A DNA stretch of 24,292 nt. Origin: an uncultured Ruminococcus sp. Lineage in GTDB: Bacteria > Bacillota > Clostridia > Oscillospirales > Ruminococcaceae. Each line of letters begins with the position of its first letter. Positions within the stretch are counted from its first letter, which is position 1. The DNA is taken from the NCBI GenBank assembly GCA_937894495.1, contig CALCRR010000238.1:1-24292 (forward strand), given 5' to 3'. Under the pieces are notes generated by a model. The model ran no database searches. It worked only from the letters and a program-made list of their open reading frames with translations, and was not told the DNA's origin. A program made the translations under genes and the position numbers. Shown here piece after piece: positions 8,073-16,152 of this stretch.

Positions 8073-9389
8073 TCACCTCCGACGGACGAATTTAGCTATG
8101 AAAAAGCCGTCTGAACCGTATTTTTCGGGAGTGATGGTAAGTCTGGTCTTATCACTGTCCTCACCGAACACGCTGCCGAGGGGTGCAGCCTCAAAATCCT
8201 CATGCTCTTTCAAAAACCTGTCAGCCACCTCGTCATTCTCAGCCCTTGAAACGGTGCAGGTAGAATATACCAGCGTACCGCCGGACTTGACATAGCTTGA
8301 TGAAGTGTCCAGAATTTCGTACTGTATCTCAGGCAGCCTTTCAAAGTCCTTGGGGTCTTTATATTTTATCTCGGGCTTTCTTCTTATAACTCCCAGCCCC
8401 GAGCATGGAGCGTCAACAAGCACCCTATCAGCGGCAGGCAGCGCAGCGTAAAACACCTTGGCATTATTTACAGCCGCCTTTACCGAAGTAAGCCCTAATC
8501 TTTCAGCGCCCTGCTCAATGAGCCTTACCCTGTTCGGGTGAAGATCAAAGGCGAGCACACTTCCCTTATCATTCATAAGCTGGGCAATGGTAAAGGTCTT
8601 GCCCCCGGGGGCAGAGCACATATCCAGAACGGTATCGCCCTCTCTCGGGTCAAGAGCTGCACAGCACAGATGGCTTGAAATATCCTGCACATGGAACCTG
8701 CCCTGCCTGTAGGCTTCGGTCTGCTCCACAGCTCCCGAAAAGCACAGGTTCGCAGCGTCCTTAACAATGCCGACTCTTTCAAAGGTGACCTTATCTTTAA
8801 GCAGCAGCTCAAAAGTGCTCTCAGCACTGCCTTTCAAGGTGTTCAGCTTTACAGTGGTCGGTGCCTGCCCCAGTGAGGTGGAAAGCAGGTCGGTACAGAC
8901 CTTTTCGCCGTACTCATCACGCCATTTTTTCACCAGCCACAGCGGACAGGAATACTCTATCGAAAGTCCTTCAAGCCTGTCCCTGCCCTGTGGCAGAGCC
9001 TTGTCTCTGCGAATAAACTCTCTGAGCATACCGTTCACAAACCCTGCAACAGCGGGGTTTCTGTTCTTTTTAGCCAGCTTGACGGCTTCATCGACCGCCG
9101 CACTGTCGGGCACAGAGTCCATATATTTAAGCTGATATATCCCTGTTCTCAGAATGTTCCTGACGGTATGATTGAGCTTGTTAGCAGGATTTTTCGACAG
9201 CTCTGCAATAACAGCGTCCAAGGTCAGCTGTCTTTCCAGCACGCCGTAGAACAGCGCCGAGATAAACCTTTTATCTCTGTCGTCAAAATCACTTCTTAGC
9301 AGCGACTGATCCAGAAGTATATTAGAATAAGAAGAATTTTCGTCCAGCTTTGTCAGAAGCCTGACGGTAAATTTTCTGGTGTTGCTCAA
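8073..9389 (-). CDS. rsmB: 16S rRNA m5C967 methyltransferase RsmB
   Basis: The protein (438 residues from the chosen start) has an N-terminal NusB-like RNA-binding domain (about 1-130) and a C-terminal Rossmann methyltransferase. SAM-site CSAPGGKT is at about 258-265, DAPCSGLG at 326-333, and the catalytic cysteine C378 in YSTCT; the second cysteine C329 in DAPC assists product release. It makes m5C967 in 16S rRNA. The start is TTG at 9387-9389: GGAGG at 9398-9402 lies 8 nt upstream, and the protein then begins MSNTRKFTV, like other RsmB proteins. The frame opens further up at another TTG (9404) that lacks a ribosome site. No ATG is available nearby. It follows fmt after a short gap. Confidence 0.95.
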   Translation of the reverse strand: MSNTRKFTVRLLTKLDENSSYSNILLDQSLLRSDFDDRDKRFISALFYGVLERQLTLDAVIAELSKNPANKLNHTVRNILRTGIYQLKYMDSVPDSAAVDEAVKLAKKNRNPAVAGFVNGMLREFIRRDKALPQGRDRLEGLSIEYSCPLWLVKKWRDEYGEKVCTDLLSTSLGQAPTTVKLNTLKGSAESTFELLLKDKVTFERVGIVKDAANLCFSGAVEQTEAYRQGRFHVQDISSHLCCAALDPREGDTVLDMCSAPGGKTFTIAQLMNDKGSVLAFDLHPNRVRLIEQGAERLGLTSVKAAVNNAKVFYAALPAADRVLVDAPCSGLGVIRRKPEIKYKDPKDFERLPEIQYEILDTSSSYVKSGGTLVYSTCTVSRAENDEVADRFLKEHEDFEAAPLGSVFGEDSDKTRLTITPEKYGSDGFFIAKFVRRR

Positions 9390-9425
9390 AATTATTGCCT
9401 CCAATATGTCAAGCTGTTCAGCTTG

Positions 9426-10358
9426 TCATACTCCCAAAACGGTATTTTCAGCCACAGGATTTCCTCTCAGATAGTCGGCTGTTTTCATTCTCTTAGAGCC
9501 CTCAGCCTGCACCTCGGCGAGCCTTATGAGCCCGTCCGAGCAAGCCACCGTAAGGTCCTTCACATTGACCACCGTGCCGTTAGGCTTATCCGACCTTCCG
9601 TCAACTATCTCCGAATGGTATATCTTTATCCTTTTGCCGTTGATAGTGGTCACTGCGCATGGATAATCAGACAGACCGCAGATCTGCTTGTGTATCTTCC
9701 TCACGTTGTTGTTAAAATCAATTTTACAAAGGTCCTTTGTTATCATAGGCGCATAACTTGCCTCGCTCTCGTTCTGAGGGACGGGCGTTACCTCGCCTTT
9801 TTCAAGCTTTTCAAGAGTTTCTGCCGCAAGCTCGGCACCGATATCCGCAAGCCTGTCAAAAAGCTCTGCGGCGGTCTCGTTCTCGCCTATCTCGGTCTCT
9901 TTTTTCAGCAGCATATCGCCTGTATCAAGACCCTCGCCCATTAGCATGGTGGTTATGCCCGTAACCTTTTCATCATTGAGCACTGCCCATTGAATGGGAC
10001 CTGCGCCCCTGTATTTGGGCAGCAGCGAGCCGTGAACGTTCACGCAGCCGTATTTCGGCAGATCAAGCACCTCTTTCGGCAGTATCTTGCCGTAAGCCGC
10101 CACCACTATGCAGTCTGGTGCGATATCTTCAAGTATCTTTATATACTCCTCTGCGTCCTTTTTAAGGCTGTTTGGCTGATAGACGGGTATATCCTTATCA
10201 AGCGCAAAAAACTTAACAGGGGGCGGAGTTACCTTATAGCCCCTGCCCTTGGGCTTATCGGGCTGGCAGAAAACCGCAGCCACCTCATGCCCTGCTTCAC
10301 ACAGCTTTTTCAGAGTAGGCACTGCAAAATCGGGGGTCCCCATAAAAACTATTTTCAT
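9426..10358 (-). CDS. fmt: Methionyl-tRNA formyltransferase
   Basis: The 310-residue enzyme formylates Met-tRNA(fMet) using 10-formyl-tetrahydrofolate, supplying the initiator tRNA. Family motifs are intact: MGTPDFAVP at 6-14, the tRNA-contacting loop PDKPKGRG (33-40), and the catalytic triad in NVHGSLLPKYRGAGP (N107, H109) and LDTGDML (D145). The C-terminal OB-like domain begins near residue 205. It overlaps def by 4 nt (ATGA), so the gene that adds the formyl group and the gene that removes it are translationally coupled, as in most bacteria. Confidence 0.97.
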   Translation of the reverse strand: MKIVFMGTPDFAVPTLKKLCEAGHEVAAVFCQPDKPKGRGYKVTPPPVKFFALDKDIPVYQPNSLKKDAEEYIKILEDIAPDCIVVAAYGKILPKEVLDLPKYGCVNVHGSLLPKYRGAGPIQWAVLNDEKVTGITTMLMGEGLDTGDMLLKKETEIGENETAAELFDRLADIGAELAAETLEKLEKGEVTPVPQNESEASYAPMITKDLCKIDFNNNVRKIHKQICGLSDYPCAVTTINGKRIKIYHSEIVDGRSDKPNGTVVNVKDLTVACSDGLIRLAEVQAEGSKRMKTADYLRGNPVAENTVLGV

Positions 10359-10822
10359 TTTTCCTCGACCTCGACAAATTCTTCAACTATCTCGGTGAAA
10401 AGATGTCCGTCAAGATGTGCCAGCTCGTGGCAGACTGCCTGAGCAAAAAGCTCCTCGACTTCCATTTCATACCACTCGCCGTGTCTGTCCTGGGCTTTGA
10501 ACTTTATTTTCATAGGTCTTGTAACATAGCCCCACTCGTTAGGGCATGAAAGACAGCCCTCCACAACTCTCTGGGTCTCCTCAGACTGCCATGTTATCTC
10601 GGGGTTTACAAGCTCATACACGTTGCCGTCGCCCACATCTATAATGCAAAAGCGCCTTAAAATAGCCACCTGCGGCGCAGCAAGACCCACGCCCTCAGCC
10701 TTTGCAAGAGTCTCAGCCATGTCGTCAAGCCATGTCCACAGCTTCCGGTCGAACTTCTCGACGGGTCTGCACACCTTATGCAGCGTTTCATCGCTTTTGT
10801 TCAGGATATTTCTTATCGCCAT
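10355..10822 (-). CDS. def: Peptide deformylase
   Basis: The 155-residue metalloenzyme removes the N-formyl group from nascent proteins. All three family motifs are seen: GVGLAAPQ (44-51), EGCLS (88-92, metal ligand C90) and HELAH (132-136, with H132 and H136 as ligands and E133 catalytic). The residue before motif 3 is Cys (CHELAHLDG) where Gln is usual; the catalytic set is complete, so activity is expected. Start ATG has AAAGGA upstream. It lies 18 nt after priA and overlaps fmt by 4 nt. Confidence 0.97.
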   Translation of the reverse strand: MAIRNILNKSDETLHKVCRPVEKFDRKLWTWLDDMAETLAKAEGVGLAAPQVAILRRFCIIDVGDGNVYELVNPEITWQSEETQRVVEGCLSCPNEWGYVTRPMKIKFKAQDRHGEWYEMEVEELFAQAVCHELAHLDGHLFTEIVEEFVEVEEK

Positions 10823-10840
10823 TTTACTTCTGTCCTTTCA

Positions 10841-13303
10841 CTAAAGCCCTATATCGCCGTTTATATCGGCATATATGCGTATATCTTTAAGATCTTTATT
10901 TTTATAGAACTCACTCAGCACATACCTTATCATATCACGGAATTGCGGAGAATTTCTGGTTTTAAGTATCAGTCTGTACCTGTACCTGCCGTTGATAGTT
11001 TCAAGGGTGCAGGGCGCAGGTCCTATAGCTCTCAGGGGAAATCTCACATCATTGCTGTCAAGATAATCCCTTATCAGCTTTGTAACGGTATCGGCAGCAT
11101 TTATCACCCTGCTCTCCATAACTCCCGAAAAGCCTATAACGCAGATATCGCAGTAGGGGGGATATATCAGCGCCTTTCTCAGCGCCGTTTCCTCCTCATA
11201 AAACTCGTCATAGTTCTGCTGGGCTGCGAGGTTGAGCACATAGTGCTCGGGCACAAAGGTCTGTATCATAGCTCTGCCCTTTTTAGAGCCTCTGCCGCTT
11301 CTGCCAACCACCTGAGTCATGAGGGAAAAGGTCCTCTCATAGCTTTTATAATCCCCCGTGAACAGCGCCTTGTCAAGAGATATGACTCCCACCAGCGTGA
11401 CCTCGGGAAAATTTAGCCCCTTGGCTATCATCTGAGTGCCCAGCATTATATCATACTCATGCTCGCCGAAGGCTTTGAAGTTCTCCTCATAGGAATACCT
11501 TGATGAAGTGGTATCTGCGTCCATTCTGAGTATCTTAGCACTTGGATAAAGCCTTGCTATCTCGTCCTCCACCCTCTGCGTGCCCACGCCGCCAGATCTC
11601 AGCTTATCAGAGCCGCAGTTGGGGCATTTGCAGCGGTTATCCATAGTATAGCCGCAGTAGTGGCACATATATCTGTCATTCTTTTTATGATAGGTCAGCG
11701 GTATGTTGCAGTTGGGGCAGACTATCGGCTGCCTGCAGTCTGCGCAGCTTATGTAGGTGGTAAAGCCTCTTCGGTTCAGAAGCAGTATTATCTGCTCGTT
11801 CCTTTCAAGAGCTTCAGTCATGCTGTCGGCAAGAGCTCTGCTTAGCAGGCTGTCATTGCCCTCGCTGACCTCCTTCTGCATATCTATTATCTCCACCTCA
11901 GGCAGCACAGCCTTGCTGTATCTGTGCTCAAGCCTGAAAAGGTGAAATCTGCCGTTTTTAGCGTAATAAAACGTCTCCAGAGAGGGTGTAGCCGAAGCCA
12001 TGAGCAGCACGCAGTTATGATGACCGCAGCGCTGTATCGCCGCATCTCTGGCATGGTATCTGGGTGACGAGTCAGACTTATAGGACTGCTCGCCCTCCTC
12101 GTCAATAATTATTATCCCTATATCATTCAAAGGCGCAAACACGGCACTTCTTGTGCCTATAACTATTTTCGCCTGTCCTTTTTTTATCCTTTTGAACTCG
12201 TCGGTGCGCTGCCCCATCGAAAGCGATGAATGCAGCAAGGCTATATCCTCACCGAAAAGGGTCTTGAATTTTTCAACCGTCTGGGGGGTCAGCGATATCT
12301 CAGGCACCAGCAGCATAGCCGTTTTGCCCATTTTAAGCACCGCATCTATGACCTTGATGAATACCGAGGTCTTGCCGCTGCCCGTAACGCCATAAAGCAG
12401 AGCGCCCGAGGGCTTGCCTGCCCTTACAAGCTCCATAATGCCGTTAAAAGCCTGTGTTTGTTCGTCATTGAGCTTTATATCGTCAGGGCTCTGTCTGCTG
12501 TCGGTCTCACCGACGGCATTCCTCATTACCTCAAACTTGAACTCATGGAGCACCCCTTTGCTGCACAGCCTTTTGATGATAGTAGGCGTACAGCCCGTCA
12601 TATAACAGACCTCTTTGACCGATGCGCTGCCGCATTCCTTTAGCAGCCTGACCACCAGCATCTGCTTGGGTGTTAGCTTTTGCTCGTCATTTTCAAGATA
12701 TTGCTGCGAGAGCCTGACCATTCTCACGTTCTCGTCGCCTATCCTGCGCTTTACACCGCCGTTTTCCTCCAGATAGCCTTTGTCTATCAGCATATCGGCA
12801 TAGCGTTTTCTCTCGGGGTGATCTCTGAAATCAAAGTATTTATCTATCTGACTGCGGCTATCGGCGCCTCTCATAAAGTCAATGATCTCACGTTCATTAT
12901 CGCTGAGCGTTTCCTCGTCGATAAAGGTATTGGCGAGCTCATAATGCACCACATAGCTGTAAGAAAAGCCTGTAGGCACCACGCTTTTGTAAGCGTCATA
13001 AAAGGTGCAGAAGGTATTTTCCTTCAGCCAGAAGATCATTTTCATCATTTCGTCTGTGATAAGATTCTCCTTATCCAGCACCGAAAGCAGGGGCTTTAAG
13101 GCATCGTTACCGCTTGTTTCACGGCAGATGCTTGTAATAAAGCCGATAGACTTTTTATTGCTTCTGCCAAAGGGCACCAGCACCCTTGCTCCTGACGCTG
13201 CAGCTTTTTCAAGCTCACGGGGAACGCGGTAGCTGTACTCCTCATCAAAGCTGTAAGCCGCATGGTTAAGTGAGACCTTTGCCACCATAAATCCGCCCCG
13301 CAT
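10841..13303 (-). CDS. priA: Primosomal protein N' (replication restart helicase PriA)
   Basis: The 820-residue 3'-5' DNA helicase recognises stalled forks and reloads the replisome. An N-terminal 3'-DNA-binding domain (about 7-110) is followed by a winged-helix region, then the helicase core: Walker A GVTGSGKT (305-312), Walker B DEEG (401-404), GTRSAVFAP (383-391), SATPSLET (437-444) and QVVGRSGRGSKKG in motif VI. The zinc-binding insert has paired cysteines from C520 to C563 (CADC, CPNC, CHYC, CPNC). Motif II is normally DEEH or DEEQ; here Gly replaces the last residue. ATG 13303 is supported by GGGAGGT 8 nt upstream; an internal ATG at residue 6 is the alternative. coaBC, which lies between rpoZ and priA in B. 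subtilis, is absent. Confidence 0.96.
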   Translation of the reverse strand: MRGGFMVAKVSLNHAAYSFDEEYSYRVPRELEKAAASGARVLVPFGRSNKKSIGFITSICRETSGNDALKPLLSVLDKENLITDEMMKMIFWLKENTFCTFYDAYKSVVPTGFSYSYVVHYELANTFIDEETLSDNEREIIDFMRGADSRSQIDKYFDFRDHPERKRYADMLIDKGYLEENGGVKRRIGDENVRMVRLSQQYLENDEQKLTPKQMLVVRLLKECGSASVKEVCYMTGCTPTIIKRLCSKGVLHEFKFEVMRNAVGETDSRQSPDDIKLNDEQTQAFNGIMELVRAGKPSGALLYGVTGSGKTSVFIKVIDAVLKMGKTAMLLVPEISLTPQTVEKFKTLFGEDIALLHSSLSMGQRTDEFKRIKKGQAKIVIGTRSAVFAPLNDIGIIIIDEEGEQSYKSDSSPRYHARDAAIQRCGHHNCVLLMASATPSLETFYYAKNGRFHLFRLEHRYSKAVLPEVEIIDMQKEVSEGNDSLLSRALADSMTEALERNEQIILLLNRRGFTTYISCADCRQPIVCPNCNIPLTYHKKNDRYMCHYCGYTMDNRCKCPNCGSDKLRSGGVGTQRVEDEIARLYPSAKILRMDADTTSSRYSYEENFKAFGEHEYDIMLGTQMIAKGLNFPEVTLVGVISLDKALFTGDYKSYERTFSLMTQVVGRSGRGSKKGRAMIQTFVPEHYVLNLAAQQNYDEFYEEETALRKALIYPPYCDICVIGFSGVMESRVINAADTVTKLIRDYLDSNDVRFPLRAIGPAPCTLETINGRYRYRLILKTRNSPQFRDMIRYVLSEFYKNKDLKDIRIYADINGDIGL

Positions 13304-13329
13304 TCTCTGCGACCTCCCGAAACTAAGCT

Positions 13330-13536
13330 TTAGCCTTTAAGGCTGGGATCCTCGATTATCTTATATTCCCCTGCTGCGAACTCGTCCACAGCTGTTTTAA
13401 CGGGCTTTTCTTCAAGCACCGTTTCATTCTCACAGGCATTGTCTGTTATCTCTCTCGCTCTTTTAGCTACAGCTATAACAAGAGAATAATAGCTTTCATT
13501 GTTCTTTAAAATCTGACATACTGCAGGTCTAAGCAT
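13330..13536 (-). CDS. rpoZ: DNA-directed RNA polymerase omega subunit
   Basis: This 68-residue protein matches the omega subunit, which helps assemble and stabilise core RNA polymerase by binding beta'. The conserved element is the SYYSLVIAVAKRAREIT segment (15-31 from the chosen start), equivalent to the family's YxLVxxxAKRARxI. The acidic C-terminal tail is typical. Start ATG 13536 has AGAGGTG about 7 nt upstream and overlaps the gmk end by 8 nt; the frame could open two codons earlier at TTG. It sits directly after gmk as in most Bacillota. Confidence 0.93.
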   Translation of the reverse strand: MLRPAVCQILKNNESYYSLVIAVAKRAREITDNACENETVLEEKPVKTAVDEFAAGEYKIIEDPSLKG

Positions 13537-14170
13537 TGTCAAGCACCTCTTTGATCATTTTTTTACTGTATTCACTGTCAGCCCTGAACCTGTCTGCCGA
13601 GCTGTCACCGAGCTTCACTGCTTTCAGCACTGTCTCGAAATCAGCAACAGCGTCCTCCAGGGCATCGTTCATGATAACGTAATCGTATTTATAAGATTTT
13701 TCAATCTCGCCCACCGCCTCAGCTATACGCTTGGCGATAACATCTTCCTTCTCAGTTCCCCTCTTGTGCAGCCTTCTGTCAAGCTCCTTCACCGAGGGGG
13801 GGAGAATAAATATCAGCACCGCCTCAGGCACCTTTTCCTTTACCTGAAAAGCGCCCTTGGTCTCGATCTCCAGAATAACGTCCCTGCCTGCTGCAAGGTT
13901 CTGCTCGGTCTGGGCTCTGGGTGTGCCGTAGTAATTGTCAGCATACTCTGCATACTCCAGAAAGCCGTCCTCGGCAATGATCTTTTCAAAGCCTGCTCTG
14001 TCCATAAAGTGATAAGTTTCTCCGTCCTTATCCTCATCTCTCGGCTCTCTGGTGGTGCAGGACACCGAATAGAACGCATCGGTATTTTTGAATACCTCAT
14101 GCAGAATAGTTCCCTTTCCGCAGCCCGAGGGTGCAGACACAACTATGATCTTAGCGTTGTTTTCACTCAC
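13529..14170 (-). CDS. gmk: Guanylate kinase
   Basis: The enzyme converts GMP and ATP to GDP and ADP. The P-loop SAPSGCGKGT is near the N-terminus, followed by the GMP-binding segments SVSCTTREPRDED and YAEYADNYYGT, and the lid region with the RRLHKRGTE-type arginines. The start is a choice. AGGAGG (14180-14185) is 9 nt from GTG at 14168-14170 but only 3 nt from ATG 14176, and it lies inside the frame if ATG 14188 is used. I favour GTG, giving 213 residues and an 8-nt overlap with remA (GTGAGTGA). The kinase domain is complete with any of the three. Confidence 0.95.
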   Translation of the reverse strand: MSENNAKIIVVSAPSGCGKGTILHEVFKNTDAFYSVSCTTREPRDEDKDGETYHFMDRAGFEKIIAEDGFLEYAEYADNYYGTPRAQTEQNLAAGRDVILEIETKGAFQVKEKVPEAVLIFILPPSVKELDRRLHKRGTEKEDVIAKRIAEAVGEIEKSYKYDYVIMNDALEDAVADFETVLKAVKLGDSSADRFRADSEYSKKMIKEVLDNA

Positions 14171-14420
14171 CGTCATCGTCCTCCTCATCTGCAGCAGCTC
14201 TGCCGCCTATGGTCTCGGGAGCTACTGCCGACAGCACCACATGGTCGCTGTCAGTCACCAGCACGGCTCTGGTCCTTCTGCCGTAGGTGGCGTCTATCAG
14301 CGTTCCCTTATCCTTTGCGTCCTGTATCAGCCTTTTTATGGGGGCTGAGTCCGGCGCAACTATTGCTATTATCCTTGATGATGATACCATATTGCCGTAG
14401 CCTATGTTTATAAGCTGCAT
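14163..14420 (-). CDS. remA: RemA/DUF370 family regulator (YlzA-like)
   Basis: The 85-residue protein matches RemA: MQLINIGYGNMVSSSRIIAI at the start, then SAPIKRLIQDAKDKG and the basic ATYGRRTRAVLVTDSDHVVLS core. In B. subtilis RemA is a DNA-binding activator of biofilm-matrix operons and forms oligomeric rings. The conserved RRTR arginines used for DNA binding are present. The acidic tail EEDDDGE overlaps the gmk start. AAGGGG lies 8 nt before the ATG and overlaps the yicC stop. Its place between yicC and gmk is the standard one. The target genes in this organism are unknown. Confidence 0.92.
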   Translation of the reverse strand: MQLINIGYGNMVSSSRIIAIVAPDSAPIKRLIQDAKDKGTLIDATYGRRTRAVLVTDSDHVVLSAVAPETIGGRAAADEEDDDGE

Positions 14421-14432
14421 AACACGTTCCCC

Positions 14433-15320
14433 TTATTCGATATTCTGTATCTGTTCCCTTATCTTCTCTATCTCAGCTTTAAGATCGACCACCATTCTGG
14501 TAATGGTAAGGTCGTTAGCCTTTGAACCTATAGTGTTCACCTCACGGTTGACCTCCTGCACCAGAAAGTCCAGCTTTCTGCCCACAGGCTCCTCAGCCTT
14601 TATAAGCTCCCTGAACTGGGATATATGGCTTCTCAGCCTTACAGTCTCCTCGTCGATAGCCACCTTATCAGCAAATATAGCCACCTCGGTAAGTATCCTG
14701 TGCTCTTCTATGTTATCTATATCGGCGCTGTCAAGGGTCTCCTTTATCTTCTCATAAAGTCTCTCCCTGTAGCCCTCTGCCACCGACGGCTGGTGGGTCT
14801 CTATCTTACCCACAGTCTCCTCGATAAAATCGAGTCTGGAGCTGATATCCTCATACATCTTTTCGCCCTCGGTAATCCTCATCTGTACGAATTTATCCAG
14901 TGCCGACTGTGCCACAGCCTTCACCTGGTTCCAGATGACCTCCTCGTCCTCTGTCTTTTTCACAACAGTGAACACATCGGGAAGTCTTATGAGGTTTGAA
15001 AGCACCAGGTCGTCATCGAGCCCCAGCTCCTCAGCCGAGCCCCTGAGGGCGTTGAGGTAGCCCAGTGCCACAGGCTTGTTCAGCTCTATCTCGGCGTCAG
15101 TGCCCTCCTGATTGTATATATTAACGCTTACCTCTACCTTGCCCCTTGAAATACCGCTTTTGAGAAAGCTTTTCAGCTTTTCATCGAGATATCCGTAGGT
15201 CCTGGGAGTTCTTGCGTTGAACTCATAATATCGGTGATTTACAGAGCGTATCTCAACGATGATCTCTCTGCCCTCGGCAATAACGTGTTCTCTGCCGAAG
15301 CCTGTCATACTTTTTACCAT
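14433..15320 (-). CDS. yicC: YicC/YloC-family endoribonuclease
   Basis: The 295-residue protein begins MVKSMTGFGRE, the hallmark of YicC/YloC proteins, followed by the EIRSVNHRYYE motif and ending in DLTITRMVVDLKAEIEKIREQIQNIE. The C-terminal DUF1732-type region has the typical EVGRKLDFLVQEVNREVNTIGSK pattern in near-identical form. Members are reported to be metal-dependent endoribonucleases affecting sRNA stability. I chose ATG 15320 over the upstream opening at 15353 because family members start at MxxSMTGFG and AAGGA lies about 10 nt before it. It is the first gene of the long minus-strand operon. Confidence 0.94.
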   Translation of the reverse strand: MVKSMTGFGREHVIAEGREIIVEIRSVNHRYYEFNARTPRTYGYLDEKLKSFLKSGISRGKVEVSVNIYNQEGTDAEIELNKPVALGYLNALRGSAEELGLDDDLVLSNLIRLPDVFTVVKKTEDEEVIWNQVKAVAQSALDKFVQMRITEGEKMYEDISSRLDFIEETVGKIETHQPSVAEGYRERLYEKIKETLDSADIDNIEEHRILTEVAIFADKVAIDEETVRLRSHISQFRELIKAEEPVGRKLDFLVQEVNREVNTIGSKANDLTITRMVVDLKAEIEKIREQIQNIE

Positions 15321-15377
15321 AATACTGCTTTCCTTTCCCGTTATCGAAGTCATTTCAAAGCATAATATTCAAATTAT

Positions 15378-15406
15378 ATTATAGCATTTTTCTCGTAAAT
15401 AGGCAA
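15378..15406 (-). promoter_or_regulatory. Extended -10 sigma-A promoter for the yicC-to-thiN operon
   Basis: On the minus strand TTGCCT (15401-15406) and TATAAT (15378-15383) are separated by 17 nt, with TG one base upstream of the -10. Transcription should begin near 15371, about 50 nt before yicC. No other promoter this good is visible inside the operon, so it probably drives the whole gene string. Confidence 0.8.
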
Positions 15407-15446
15407 GGTTTTTTCACAATATATTATGATTGTTTTTACATTTGGT

Positions 15447-16094
15447 TCATATATGCTGAAATATATCCAGCAGCGACTCGCCCACATACACATTCGGGTA
15501 TTTTTCAAAGTCGCTTTTTAGTGTTGAGCCTGTGGTCACCCCTGCAAAATCCACACCTGCATTCACTGCGGTCTCGGCATCTATATAGCTGTCGCCTATA
15601 TAAAGCACGTCCTTGCTGTCTGTCCCCAGCTTTTTCATCATTAGCTCCAGCCCCTGGGGGTCGGGCTTGGGTGCATCAACATCTTCAAGTCCTATTATCA
15701 GGTCATAGGGGTGGCAGTGCGCCTGCATCTCAAAGCTTTCAACTATCCTGTAGCGCATTTTGGTGGAGACTATGCCTATCTTCACATTCGCCTGGCAGAG
15801 CGTCTGCAATATGGCAATGGTGTCATCATAGAAAAAAGTATTTTTCGACATCACCTCGTTAGCCTTTTCAACATAAACCTTCCTCATCTCCTCACGCTGA
15901 GGGTTCTGAGGGATATTGGTGAGCACATCGAATGCGTCGGTAAGAGTGAGCCCGATGGTTTTGTATATGGTCATATCATCGGGTATATCATAGCCGAACC
16001 TTTCAAGAGTATGCTTGAAGCATATAAGTATGCCCTTTGATGAATCTGCCAGCGTAAGGTCAAAATCGAAAACATACGCTTTGTATCTGCTCAT
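15447..16094 (-). CDS. HAD-superfamily phosphatase, phosphoglycolate-phosphatase-like
   Basis: The 215-residue protein has all four HAD motifs: DFDLTLADS near the N-terminus (nucleophile D10, general acid D12), a Thr in VSTKMR for motif II, Lys in APKPDP for motif III, and YIGDSYIDAETAVNAG for motif IV. A helical cap lies between motifs I and II, as in subclass IA enzymes such as Gph, PpaX and beta-phosphoglucomutase. The substrate cannot be told from sequence. ATG 16094 is preferred because GAGGAG is 7 nt upstream; the frame opens at GTG 16109. It lies just downstream of the glmS terminator, so it may depend on readthrough, since I see no clear promoter of its own. Confidence 0.88.
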   Translation of the reverse strand: MSRYKAYVFDFDLTLADSSKGILICFKHTLERFGYDIPDDMTIYKTIGLTLTDAFDVLTNIPQNPQREEMRKVYVEKANEVMSKNTFFYDDTIAILQTLCQANVKIGIVSTKMRYRIVESFEMQAHCHPYDLIIGLEDVDAPKPDPQGLELMMKKLGTDSKDVLYIGDSYIDAETAVNAGVDFAGVTTGSTLKSDFEKYPNVYVGESLLDIFQHI

Positions 16095-16108
16095 AAAAAC
16101 GCTCCTCA

Positions 16109-16144
16109 CAAAACAGACAGCCGAAATACGGATATCCGGCTGTC
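16109..16144 (-). terminator. Rho-independent-type terminator after glmS
   Basis: On the minus strand GACAGCCG (16137-16144) pairs perfectly with CGGCTGTC (16116-16123) around a 13-nt loop, followed by the T-rich TGTTTTG. The tail runs straight into the ribosome-binding site of the HAD gene, so termination may be partial and set the level of that gene. Confidence 0.7.
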
Positions 16145-16152
16145 CAAAGTAA

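Noticed and set aside
10778..11416. 212-residue antisense frame over the priA end, and a similar frame at 13766-14413 over gmk/remA
   Set aside because: Both mirror conserved genes and show no domain or initiation signal.
15411..15437. Hairpin-like ACAAT...ATTGT with a following T-run as a terminator after the HAD gene
   Set aside because: The stem is about 5 bp and AT-only, and the T-run lies on the plus strand, opposite to HAD transcription.
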